Part shown: positions 35,552 through 44,214 of the stretch, one piece after another | How positions within the stretch are numbered: position 1 is the first letter of the stretch | How the letters are laid out: every line of letters starts with the position of its first letter | NCBI RefSeq assembly: GCF_015351395.1 | Contig: NZ_JADKPV010000001.1 | Span: 620,001-684,000 of the forward strand | Origin: Savagea serpentis | GTDB lineage: Bacteria; Bacillota; Bacilli; Bacillales_A; Planococcaceae | Direction of reading: 5' to 3' | DNA length: 64,000 bases | The notes under the pieces: model-generated | The model's database searches: none | Told to the model about the DNA's origin: nothing | Seen by the model: only the letters and a program-made list of their open reading frames with translations | Translations under genes and position numbers: made by a program

Positions 35552-36254
35552 AATGAAAAACGTCTATCAACAGTATGGAAATGATGTCGTCTTACATGAC
35601 ATTCATTGTCGTGTGACGAAGGGAAAGGTGACCGCTTTAATTGGAGAATCCGGATCGGGTAAATCGACGATTGCGGAATTGCTCGTTTCGCTACGTTCCC
35701 CGACGTCAGGAAAAATCGAACGCCATACGTCATCGATTCAATACATTTATCAAAATCCAGAACGTTCATTTAATCCATACTGGACGATGTGGGCAAGTAT
35801 GGAAGAAGCGCTGCGCGGACTGAAATATCCGAAAAAACAATGGCAAGCAGAAATTGTTCCAGTTTTGCAACAGCTTGAGTTGCCCAAGGACACGTGGCAT
35901 GCTTTACCTCATGAATGTTCAGGTGGTCAAAAGCAACGTTTCGCTATTGCACGTGCCCTCCTACAACGTCCTGATGTGTTAATTGCGGATGAAATGACAT
36001 CGGCTCTCGACCCTGAAAATGAAAAAAAGATCATTCAATATTTGAAACAAATTTATGAAAGTCGTTCGATGGCGATATTGTATATTACCCATCGTTTTCA
36101 AGAACTTTCATCGTTTATCGATGATGTATATGTATTAAAAGAGGGCCGTATCGTGGAATATGGAATGTATGAGCGCGTCATGTCTCAGCCGAAACATTCC
36201 TATACTAAGAAGTTAATCGAAGCGAGTACGTATTTTGAAAGGAAGCGAAAATAA
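35544..36254 (+). CDS. DppF-type ABC transporter ATPase
   Basis: A 236-residue ATPase: Walker A GESGSGKST near 34, IYQNPERSFNPYW Q-loop, signature ECSGGQKQR near 128, Walker B VLIADEMTSALD and H-loop ITHRF. It pairs with the fused DppC-D protein to make the ATPase dimer. It lacks the long C-terminal oligopeptide-binding extension of classical DppF, which is common in metal-chelate importers such as NikE/CntF. ATGA overlap with the fusion gene. Confidence 0.87.
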   Translation: MIEMKNVYQQYGNDVVLHDIHCRVTKGKVTALIGESGSGKSTIAELLVSLRSPTSGKIERHTSSIQYIYQNPERSFNPYWTMWASMEEALRGLKYPKKQWQAEIVPVLQQLELPKDTWHALPHECSGGQKQRFAIARALLQRPDVLIADEMTSALDPENEKKIIQYLKQIYESRSMAILYITHRFQELSSFIDDVYVLKEGRIVEYGMYERVMSQPKHSYTKKLIEASTYFERKRK

Positions 36255-36255
36255 G

Positions 36256-36840
36256 ATGAAATTGTTACAGCTTGACCCGTGTCACGCTTTTAAACAAGAG
36301 TATGAAGATACAGTTGTCACGCTCGTCGATCAATATGAGTGGACGAAAGAACAATTATTTCATTATGATGCGTTCATCATTCCAGAGTTTGTGGACCAAG
36401 AATTTTTATGGGAAAGACGTTCATGGATTGAAGAGTTTTTACAAGAAGGAAAAACCGTATTTTTTTTCGGACATTTATTTAAAAGATGGCTTCCTCATGT
36501 GGCGCCTTTCATGCCTAAACGATTAATGAGTCATCATGATTATGAAGTGACAAGGCGTATAGGGGCTCCAATTTTTCAACATGTCGTATGGGAAGATGTT
36601 TTATATAAACGTGGAGTGGCAGGCTTTTTCGCGCGTGGTTATTATCCCGTATCTTCAAGCGCAGAAATTTTATTAACGTTTCGGAGTGGAGAAGTGATCA
36701 CCTTCATTGATCGTACTTCAACAAAGGGAACGATATTCGTTCATGCAGGGCGAAATTTATTCGACTTGCGTTTTGACACGACGAGTGGCGTGACCATTTA
36801 TGAAGAGTTAATCGCATGGGTGAAGGAGGAAATACGATGA
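36256..36840 (+). CDS. GATase1-like protein 1, co-transcribed with the iron-regulated importer
   Basis: A 194-residue cytosolic protein of class I glutamine-amidotransferase-like (ThuA-like) alpha/beta fold, judged by YDAFIIPEF followed by WIEEFLQEGKTVFFFGHLF. The place where such enzymes have the catalytic Cys is occupied by His/Leu, so ordinary amidotransferase chemistry is unlikely. It ends with a motif IDRTSTKGT that recurs in the next protein. No function known. ATG 36256 lies directly after the dppF stop (36254). The neighbours suggest a job in handling the imported iron compound; that is inference. Confidence 0.7.
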   Translation: MKLLQLDPCHAFKQEYEDTVVTLVDQYEWTKEQLFHYDAFIIPEFVDQEFLWERRSWIEEFLQEGKTVFFFGHLFKRWLPHVAPFMPKRLMSHHDYEVTRRIGAPIFQHVVWEDVLYKRGVAGFFARGYYPVSSSAEILLTFRSGEVITFIDRTSTKGTIFVHAGRNLFDLRFDTTSGVTIYEELIAWVKEEIR

Positions 36841-37451
36841 GAACAATCGGAGTGTTAGATGGAGGGAATGCTTATCATGCTCGGACGTTTCAAACGCCTA
36901 AATATGGAGCTTATATTGCGCAACGCATCCCTTTACGAATGTTACAATCGCTCGAACAGTTAGAAAAACTCGACGTACTCATCGTCCCGTCCCAGCTACA
37001 CTTAGGAGAGATGGAACGATGTGCTCCTCTTATTCATGCGTTTAGTGAGCGAGGAAAGATTGTCGTCGTGTTAGGACCTCAACCGCTCGAGTGGATCCCC
37101 AATCAACGATGGGAATATCGGCCGACGAATTTTTGGTGGTGGCTAGAAGAAGGAGCCGATAGTGGATTACGCTTTCCATCTGAACAAACGCATTCTTTTT
37201 ACGATTATTTTGATTTAGCGATGTGCACGTGGCATCAACATGGTGTATATCATCCTGTAGAAGGAACAAAAACTTTAGTGGAAACAGAGGACGGAGCTGC
37301 TGTACTGTACATCGACCAAGTATCAACAAAAGGGACGTGGGTTGTGACAACATTGGATCCGGATTATCATTTCGGTTCTTATTTTATGCCAGCGACGGAA
37401 CATTTTTTAGATCAACTATTCCCATGGCTTGCTTTAGCACCGATGGAATGA
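36837..37451 (+). CDS. GATase1-like protein 2, co-transcribed with the iron-regulated importer
   Basis: A 204-residue protein of the same fold and order as the preceding one. It has LDVLIVPSQLHL, then FSERGKIVVVLGPQPLEW (no catalytic Cys at the elbow), then a Trp-rich loop FWWWLEEG, and IDQVSTKGTWVV near the C-terminus, the shared IDxxSTKGT motif. The pair are therefore likely paralogues that may form a heterodimer. ATGA overlap with protein 1 and an AAGGAGG site show coupling. Function unknown. Confidence 0.7.
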   Translation: MRTIGVLDGGNAYHARTFQTPKYGAYIAQRIPLRMLQSLEQLEKLDVLIVPSQLHLGEMERCAPLIHAFSERGKIVVVLGPQPLEWIPNQRWEYRPTNFWWWLEEGADSGLRFPSEQTHSFYDYFDLAMCTWHQHGVYHPVEGTKTLVETEDGAAVLYIDQVSTKGTWVVTTLDPDYHFGSYFMPATEHFLDQLFPWLALAPME

Positions 37452-37456
37452 AAAAG

Positions 37457-37487
37457 AAAAACCGCACCTATAAAAGGGCGGTTTTTT
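37457..37487. terminator. Bidirectional terminator between the importer operon and ykpA
   Basis: AAAAACCGC (37457-37465) pairs with GCGGTTTTT (37478-37486). It serves both the plus-strand operon and the minus-strand ykpA gene. Confidence 0.82.
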
Positions 37488-37489
37488 CG

Positions 37490-37537
37490 TTATTTCGATT
37501 CTTTTAATTGCCAGTCAATGTATTCTTCGTACGTCAT
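37490..37537 (-). repeat. Right direct repeat (3' end of intact ykpA)
   Basis: The last 48 bp of ykpA match 30332-30379 with three mismatches at one cluster (ATT GAC in this copy, ACC AAC in the other). The two copies have the same orientation and are 7.16 kb apart. Confidence 0.75.
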
Positions 37538-39094
37538 TAATTTGTCGAAGATTGTGCCGTCTTCGCGGATTTCGATGACGCGGTTCGCGATCGTTTGGAT
37601 GAACTGGTGGTCATGTGATGTGAAGATCATCGCACCTTTGAACGCTGTTAAGCCTTCGTTCACTGCTTGGATCGATTCTAAGTCTAAGTGGTTCGTCGGT
37701 TCATCGAGTAAGAGAACGTTCGCTTCAGCAAGCATCATTTTTGAAAGCATGCATCGCACTTTTTCTCCACCAGATAAGACGGACGGTTTTTTGTTTACTT
37801 CTTCACCAGAGAAGAGCATACGTCCGAGGAAGCCACGGAGGAATGTTTCCGTCTCATCTTCAGGTGAATATTGACGCAACCATTCAACGAGTGTGCGCTC
37901 TGAACCACTGAAGTATTTTTCGTTGTCGATTGGGAAGTACGATTGGCTCGTTGTAACGCCCCATTTGTACTCGCCACTGTCTGGTTCACGTTCACCCGCG
38001 ATAATGTCTAAAAGTGCTGATTTCGCAAGTGGGTTTCCGAGAAGGACAATTTTGTCTTCGCGTCCCATCGTGAAGCGGACGTCTTTCAACAATTGTTTGC
38101 CTTCTAACGTGTAATTTAAGTCTGTGACCGTTAACACGTCGTTTCCGATTTCACGTCCCATTTTAAAGTTGACGTATGGGTAGCGGCGGCTAGACGGTTT
38201 AATATCATCGAGCTCGATTTTTTCAAGTGTTTTCTTACGGCTCGTCGCTTGTTTAGACTTCGATGCGTTCGCACTGAAGCGCGCGATGAAGTCTTGTAAT
38301 TCTTTAATTTTTTCTTCTTTTTTCTTATTTTGTTCTTGTGACAATTTAAGCGCTAATTGGCTTGATTCATACCAGAAGTCATAGTTTCCTGCGTATAATT
38401 GAATTTTTCCGAAGTCTAAGTCGGCGATGTGAGTACATACGTTATTCAAGAAATGACGGTCGTGGGAAACGACGATGACCGTATTGTTGAAGTTGATTAA
38501 AAACTCGTTCAACCATTGAATCGCTTTAATGTCCAAGTGGTTCGTCGGCTCGTCAAGTAAGAGAACGTCCGGCTCACCGAATAAAGCTTGAGCGAGTAAA
38601 ACTTTCACTTTTTCAGAACCTGTTAATTCACTCATTTTCGCACTGTGTAAGTCATCTGAAATGCCGAGACCTTGTAAAAGAATCGCAGCATCTGATTCCG
38701 CAACCCATCCGTTCAATTCAGCAAATTCACCTTCGAGTTCCGCAGCACGCATGCCGTCGTCCTCTGTCATGTCTTCACCTTTTGCATAAATGGCGTCTTT
38801 TTCTTTCATAATATCGTAAAGGCGTTTATGGCCCATAATGACAGTTTCCAATACTTCGAATTCTTCATATTCGAAGTGATTCTGTTTTAAAACAGCGAGA
38901 CGATCATCTGGATTCATAATGACTTGTCCAGATTGTGGTTCGATCTCCCCTGATAAAATTTTTAAAAATGTTGATTTACCAGCACCATTCGCACCGATTA
39001 AACCGTAACAATTGCCTGGGTTAAATTGAATATTGACATCTTCAAATAGTTTACGATCTCCAAATTGAAGACTAACGTCAGATACAGCTAACAT
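37490..39094 (-). CDS. ykpA: ABC-F family ATPase, YkpA/YbiT type
   Basis: A 534-residue ABC-F protein with two ATPase domains. Domain 1 has Walker A GANGAGKST near 36, signature LTGSEKVKV and Walker B VLLLDEPTNHLD. A charged linker (about 235-305, Lys/Glu-rich) follows, then domain 2 with LGNPLAKSALL as a degenerate Walker A, signature LSGGEKVR and a second DEPTNHLD. The start MLAVSDVSLQFGDRKLF and the end DWQLKESK are typical of YkpA. ABC-F proteins act on the ribosome. AAGGAGG lies upstream of ATG 39094. The relaxed second Walker A (no GKS/T) should be checked against other YkpA proteins. Confidence 0.87.
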   Translation of the reverse strand: MLAVSDVSLQFGDRKLFEDVNIQFNPGNCYGLIGANGAGKSTFLKILSGEIEPQSGQVIMNPDDRLAVLKQNHFEYEEFEVLETVIMGHKRLYDIMKEKDAIYAKGEDMTEDDGMRAAELEGEFAELNGWVAESDAAILLQGLGISDDLHSAKMSELTGSEKVKVLLAQALFGEPDVLLLDEPTNHLDIKAIQWLNEFLINFNNTVIVVSHDRHFLNNVCTHIADLDFGKIQLYAGNYDFWYESSQLALKLSQEQNKKKEEKIKELQDFIARFSANASKSKQATSRKKTLEKIELDDIKPSSRRYPYVNFKMGREIGNDVLTVTDLNYTLEGKQLLKDVRFTMGREDKIVLLGNPLAKSALLDIIAGEREPDSGEYKWGVTTSQSYFPIDNEKYFSGSERTLVEWLRQYSPEDETETFLRGFLGRMLFSGEEVNKKPSVLSGGEKVRCMLSKMMLAEANVLLLDEPTNHLDLESIQAVNEGLTAFKGAMIFTSHDHQFIQTIANRVIEIREDGTIFDKLMTYEEYIDWQLKESK

Positions 39095-39272
39095 AAGACG
39101 ATTTCCTCCTTCATGTACAATGCGTTTATTATACATGATTTAGTTTCAGAAAGGAAAGCAAATTCAAGAAAGAGTAAGGGGAATTTTCGTTTTTAAAAAA
39201 CAGGGAGAGGCGAGGGGGGAAACGTGATACAATCATGTGGAAGAAGATGAAGATAGATTCGAGGGATTTTTG

Positions 39273-40427
39273 TTGAAAAAACATGTTGCACTTTATGCAT
39301 GGGCGATCGTGCTTGTTGCGATTAGTTTGCGCCCGATCATTACATCGATTGGTCCGATTATCGACCATATTCAAGCCGATCAAGGGTTGACGCACGTTCA
39401 AGTGACGTGGTTGACGAGTGTGCCGATTCTTTGCATGGGATTGTTTGCGCTACTTATTCCGAGATTAGAGCGCCATTTTTCGTCGCACGGACTCGTCGCG
39501 TTCTTTTTATTTGCGATTGGAGTAGCGACGGCGATTCGTCTTGTTGACGCGTCGTATCGTACGTTGTTAGTGACCGCCTTTATTGGAGGGGTAGGAATTG
39601 CGATCGTCGGACCTGTTTTGTCCGCATGGATTAAACGGACATTTCCTGAACGTTTTGAATTGATGATCGGACTGTATTCGTTCGGCATCGGCATCGGGGC
39701 GACGTTGAGTTCAAGCTTTACGGCACCGCTCATGAGTTATTTCGGAACGTATGCGACAGCGCTCGGCATATGGTCGCTCTTTGCGGTCGTCGGTTTACTA
39801 TTTTGGCGCTTCATTCCGAAAGAACGCGTCATCGTGGCCGAACAAACGAAGCCGATGCGCAATCCGTGGCGAACGAAGCGGGCGTGGAGCATATTATTGT
39901 TTTTCGGTCTGCAAGTGACCTTTTTCTTTACGACGATTACGTGGATCGTGCCTTTATTAATGGAAGCGGGGCATACGCGACATGAGGCGAGCTTTTACGT
40001 CGGAGTGATGACGAGCGTTCAAATTGTGACAAATATCGCCTTCCCCGCAGCGCTCAACAAATGGCCCACACGCGCACCACTCTTCATTCATGCAATGTTC
40101 CTCGGCGGCTTTTTCGCCTTAGCGAACGTAGTATGGGGACCGGTGAGCGGTCATCTTATCAGCATGGTGTTATTCGGCATCGTCCTCGGGGCGACATTCC
40201 CACTCGCGCTCGTCTTTCCCCTAAGAGAAGCGCGCCACGAAAAAGAAGCGAGCGCCTGGAACGCCATGGCCCAAGCAGGCGGCTTCCTCATGGCAGGAAC
40301 ACTCCCGTTACTCGTCGGCGCCCTAAACGACGCAACTGGCACGTACACAACAACCTACATCAGCATCACAACCTGTCTACTCGGCCTGTACATCGTCTAC
40401 CTATACTTAAACAAAAAAACAGCATAA
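39273..40427 (+). CDS. MFS transporter of the CynX/NimT (YycB-like) family
   Basis: A 384-residue transporter with twelve hydrophobic segments. The N-terminus reads WAIVLVAISLRPIITSIGPI, as in CynX/YycB/NimT proteins, which export or import small anions and drugs such as cyanate or nitroimidazoles. The substrate is unknown. TTG 39273 with GAGGGA 6 nt upstream is the best start; a GTG at 39237 lacks one. A possible -10 TACAAT lies at 39229-39234. The last 380 bp of the gene are unusually C-rich on this strand compared with the first part. Confidence 0.8.
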   Translation: MKKHVALYAWAIVLVAISLRPIITSIGPIIDHIQADQGLTHVQVTWLTSVPILCMGLFALLIPRLERHFSSHGLVAFFLFAIGVATAIRLVDASYRTLLVTAFIGGVGIAIVGPVLSAWIKRTFPERFELMIGLYSFGIGIGATLSSSFTAPLMSYFGTYATALGIWSLFAVVGLLFWRFIPKERVIVAEQTKPMRNPWRTKRAWSILLFFGLQVTFFFTTITWIVPLLMEAGHTRHEASFYVGVMTSVQIVTNIAFPAALNKWPTRAPLFIHAMFLGGFFALANVVWGPVSGHLISMVLFGIVLGATFPLALVFPLREARHEKEASAWNAMAQAGGFLMAGTLPLLVGALNDATGTYTTTYISITTCLLGLYIVYLYLNKKTA

Positions 40428-40455
40428 CGAGCCCATAAAAACTCATTGCGACTTC

Positions 40456-40488
40456 CCCCTCACATGACAAATGATGTGAGGGGTTTTT
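40456..40488 (+). terminator. Terminator after the MFS gene
   Basis: CCCCTCACAT (40456-40465) pairs with ATGTGAGGGG (40474-40483), followed by five T. Confidence 0.88.
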
Positions 40489-40660
40489 AAAATTGTTGTG
40501 TTCGTTAAGCTAATCGTTAAAGCGTAGTTTTATGAAATATGATCAGGAGCAATGGATGAACGGTGTAATGATTTAGGCTACATGAAAATGAAATTTTGGT
40601 GTATGCCTTTTATATAGTACAATACATGTACATATCTCTAAGGGAGGTCAATAGAATACA

Positions 40661-42844
40661 ATGAATATTACATTATGGAATACACTTTTAAAAACACCAC
40701 TACTTAAAAATAGTGAAACGAATAAAGTTCAACAGTGGATTCAAGCAGGGCAAGAAACGAGTTTATCGATAGCAGCGTTAGCACAATTACAAGGGATTTT
40801 TATACAACTCTCTCAATATCGAATGGAAACGCTTGCGAATTTGACGCAATTATCTCCTTTATCAAAAGATTATTTTGGTAATAATGATTTAGCGTTTACA
40901 TGGAAAAAAATACATAGTATTTATCAATGCTCAAAAGAAGAATTGGCAGATGCTCTTTACATTAATGAAGTCGTCGTAAATATGTGGGATCGCTCGATTA
41001 ACGATCGTGAAAAGTACGCGTTTACCGAAACATTTGAACGATTTATCGGTCGCACATTAGACGTATCTAGTACAGTTTCAATAGAAAAACGGATAGACGA
41101 GTCAGTCATTCAACAAAAAGTTTTAGAAGAAAACATAGTAGAGCTAGTTGAAGAAGACAAAGTTGAAGTTGTTGAAATGGTATCGCAAGAAAAAGATTTT
41201 ACTTTTTTAGAACAGCTTTCCGTTTTGCAAACTTCATCTGTTCAATCGGTTGTGCATGCGGAAGAATTTACAGAGCTACAGCATTACATGCATGTGGAGC
41301 GTCCGATACAGGAACATTTCATACGTGCACTTGAAGAAGCAGAGAGCAAAAATGATGCGCATCTCATTATGTTATGCGGTAGCGTAGGGGACGGAAAAAG
41401 TCACTTAATTTCATACGTACATGAAATTCGCCCTGAGTTATTAGAGCAAGTGTATGTGCACAATGACTCAACGGAATCTCATAACCCGAGTGAAGATGAG
41501 ATTGAAACTTTAGAGAAAGTGTTAGCACCGTTTGAAGGACGAGGGACCGGCCGAGATAAAGTCGTTCTCGCAATTAACCTCGGAGTGTTGCACAATTTTT
41601 ATGCGAAACATCGCCATACAAAACAATTCCCGAAAACGATTCATGCGATTGAAGCATCCCGAGTGTTTGAAGTAGATAAAGACTTTGACAATAGCACAGA
41701 AGATGTGACATTGCTGAACTTTGCAGGATTACAACCGTATGAAATTAATGAGAAAGGAGCGACGTCACGATTTTTTGAAGCCATTATTAAAAAAATTGTC
41801 GCACCGACAAAAGAGAATCCATTTTATCGCGCCTGGCAAAAGGACCGTGAGCGCGATGTGTGGACACCTGCTCATTTAAATTATTCTTTATTACAGGAAG
41901 AAACGATGCCTAGTGCAATTGTTCAAGTGTTAGTAGAAGCGATGATGAAAGAAAAACTTTTCTTATCCACGCGTGCGCTTTACAACGTCATTTATGACAT
42001 GATCGTTCCGTTAGATAATACAATATTCCATCCAGACCATATGCTCCCGAGCTTATTATTTTCGCGTCCTGAACGTTCAGACTTAATGCATGCTTTGCAT
42101 ACGATTGACCCCGTAGCACGTCGAGCGGAACTGTTAGATAACTTGTTGCGCGAATTTATTTTGACGAATGATGTAACATCGATGATTCAGCAACATTTGA
42201 CAGGGAATGCACAGTATTTAACGATATGGGAAAAAACAGACGGAGACGTTGAAAGTTATTCTAAATTATTAATCCGTCATTATTATATTTTAAATCATGT
42301 TGCATTAAACGAACGATTTTATCAATTTTTACAAACATTATTCAGTTACTATACCGAAACAAATGATGCGTATGAAAAGCTATTTCATATGATGATGCAA
42401 GCGATTGAGCGATGGATTGGTAGTCCGAAAGAGCGTTATATTTACATCGATGCGATCGGTGAATCGAATTATCAATTGGCGATACCTTTCCAAGCGAATG
42501 CAAGACCAGGGCGTGAATTTGGACAGGCAAGAGGACAAGCTGAAATGAATCGTTTAAAACCAGAAGTCGAATTAGGATTAGATGTGAACGGAAAAACGAT
42601 TTATGTGACGATTGATTATGCGTTATTTGAATTATTATTTAATGTGGCAAATGGATACCGTCCGACGAGACAAGACTACACAGAAGCTCTGCAGTTTGTT
42701 GAGTTTTATCGTGATATTATTCGCTATACGGATAAATCGGACGAAATGTTAATCGTCCATATTCCGACGAAACAAATGGTGCGGATGAAGAAGCCATTTT
42801 TCGGAGGCGGTTTGAAAAAATATGAAGTGGAGTCGATTGAGTGA
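40661..42844 (+). CDS. dptF: DNA phosphorothioation-dependent restriction protein DptF, with N-terminal extension
   Basis: A 727-residue protein of the DptF family, the P-loop ATPase of the phosphorothioate-dependent restriction complex DptFGH (also called DndFGH). Walker A GSVGDGKS is at 240-247, and HNDSTESHNPSEDEIETLEKVL follows. Residues 1-190 precede the ATPase core and include KIHSIYQCSKEELADALYINEVVVNMW (about 86-112), which looks like a Cro-type helix-turn-helix, then a Glu/Val-rich linker. The ribosome site GGGAGG stands a rather long 12 nt before the ATG. The stop overlaps the dptG start. DptF works with DptG and DptH to cut unmodified DNA. Confidence 0.85.
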   Translation: MNITLWNTLLKTPLLKNSETNKVQQWIQAGQETSLSIAALAQLQGIFIQLSQYRMETLANLTQLSPLSKDYFGNNDLAFTWKKIHSIYQCSKEELADALYINEVVVNMWDRSINDREKYAFTETFERFIGRTLDVSSTVSIEKRIDESVIQQKVLEENIVELVEEDKVEVVEMVSQEKDFTFLEQLSVLQTSSVQSVVHAEEFTELQHYMHVERPIQEHFIRALEEAESKNDAHLIMLCGSVGDGKSHLISYVHEIRPELLEQVYVHNDSTESHNPSEDEIETLEKVLAPFEGRGTGRDKVVLAINLGVLHNFYAKHRHTKQFPKTIHAIEASRVFEVDKDFDNSTEDVTLLNFAGLQPYEINEKGATSRFFEAIIKKIVAPTKENPFYRAWQKDRERDVWTPAHLNYSLLQEETMPSAIVQVLVEAMMKEKLFLSTRALYNVIYDMIVPLDNTIFHPDHMLPSLLFSRPERSDLMHALHTIDPVARRAELLDNLLREFILTNDVTSMIQQHLTGNAQYLTIWEKTDGDVESYSKLLIRHYYILNHVALNERFYQFLQTLFSYYTETNDAYEKLFHMMMQAIERWIGSPKERYIYIDAIGESNYQLAIPFQANARPGREFGQARGQAEMNRLKPEVELGLDVNGKTIYVTIDYALFELLFNVANGYRPTRQDYTEALQFVEFYRDIIRYTDKSDEMLIVHIPTKQMVRMKKPFFGGGLKKYEVESIE

Positions 42845-44214
42845 TGAGTTATCGTTTACAAGCTGAAACTATAAATCGTGTAATGAACGTCAATGTAGCA
42901 GAGAAAAAATATCGAAATAACCGACAAGATAAAGTATATTTATTGCCTTTCCCGACACGAAATCCAGAACGGGCTCAATTTAAGAACGGATTTATGCCAA
43001 TTGTCGCAGGCGCTTTACGTAAATTACAAAATATAGCTATCGATTCAATTGAAGAACAATCCTTTGATGATGTGTTAGCACAACTCGACTTTAAAGACGC
43101 TATAGCGGAGCGGTTTTTTGAACATTATATCGAATCAGAACGAGCGATCGTTTCGAGCGGTACCGTTCAAGATGTTTCTCAGTTAACGGCTGTTCCACTG
43201 TCTGAAAATGCAAATGAAGTAAAAGGAGAAAAATATTTAATTCATTTCGTTCACGATGTCTTTTTACATCCTTACCGAGAGGAGTTTTTAAAAGGGATTC
43301 AAAGTTTAGAACCGAACAATATTATTTTCCAATTGTTCAGTGAGGAAGAAACAGAGTCGAAAAAAGGGAGTCAAATTTTATATGCGCCTAAATTGAAACG
43401 ATTAGGGAAGCAATTTAAAAAAGACTTTTTATTATTATTAGAGCACCCGAGCTTTTTAGTGCAAAATATTGAATTATTGTTTGCGCAATATACATTTATC
43501 GCCATTAGTCAACTCATTTTACAAGTGAGTCGGATGGAACAGTTCAATGAAGAAGACTGGGTGCCGATCTATTTCTTTTACCAAGAAGAAAAATCTGCCC
43601 GTTGGCGGGATGCATATAAATGGGGCTACCGTATGGTTCGAAATGAATTAAAAAACTTTTATGCGCACGAACATTTATTAAATATCGTCTCGCAAGCAGA
43701 AAGCATTGAACAAAATGCGTATTATCATGATATTCAACAAGCAGTCGAAGCGGCAGGTCCGGAAGCGGTGAAAGAATATATCCAATCGGCGGAAGAGTGG
43801 ATGAAAACCGTTTATTGCGTCATTGAAGAGAGTGGGCGTCCGTTTGAGTCGAGTGAAACAATCGGAGAATTGTATCGTGAAATGTATGAACAAGTGAAAA
43901 TTAATATTCCGGAAGAAGTAAACAGCCGTTATCCGAAAGGGTTTGAGGAGTTGTTTAATCGCTTTTATTACAAGCATGGAGGCTCACTCGGCAAGTTAAA
44001 TGGACTCGACCAACGACAAGTGATGTTACTCGTTGCCGTGAGTGTCGGAACGGAAAGATTAGAATTAAACTTACTTTGGGATGAATTTGAAAAGCGTGGA
44101 ATTTTTGTTGATTATAAAACAAAAGAAGTTATCGTAGATTTACTGGATAGCTTGAACTACATCGAAAAGAAAAGTGATAGTGGGGATGCACAATATGTCA
44201 AACCAATTTTATAA
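42844..44214 (+). CDS. dptG: DNA phosphorothioation-dependent restriction protein DptG
   Basis: A 456-residue protein of the DptG family: start MSYRLQAETINRVMNV, a KVYLLPFPTRNPERAQF stretch near residue 29, and otherwise helical, with no catalytic motif visible. DptG is an essential partner of DptF and DptH whose own activity is not defined. ATG 42844 overlaps the dptF stop (TGATG) and the 3' end overlaps dptH by 20 bp, so all three are translationally coupled. The protein is complete. Confidence 0.82.
   Translation: MSYRLQAETINRVMNVNVAEKKYRNNRQDKVYLLPFPTRNPERAQFKNGFMPIVAGALRKLQNIAIDSIEEQSFDDVLAQLDFKDAIAERFFEHYIESERAIVSSGTVQDVSQLTAVPLSENANEVKGEKYLIHFVHDVFLHPYREEFLKGIQSLEPNNIIFQLFSEEETESKKGSQILYAPKLKRLGKQFKKDFLLLLEHPSFLVQNIELLFAQYTFIAISQLILQVSRMEQFNEEDWVPIYFFYQEEKSARWRDAYKWGYRMVRNELKNFYAHEHLLNIVSQAESIEQNAYYHDIQQAVEAAGPEAVKEYIQSAEEWMKTVYCVIEESGRPFESSETIGELYREMYEQVKINIPEEVNSRYPKGFEELFNRFYYKHGGSLGKLNGLDQRQVMLLVAVSVGTERLELNLLWDEFEKRGIFVDYKTKEVIVDLLDSLNYIEKKSDSGDAQYVKPIL

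Noticed and set aside
40590-40640. Specific promoter for dptFGH
   Set aside because: TATAGT and TACAAT are possible -10 boxes, but no convincing -35 box is present, so no feature is listed.
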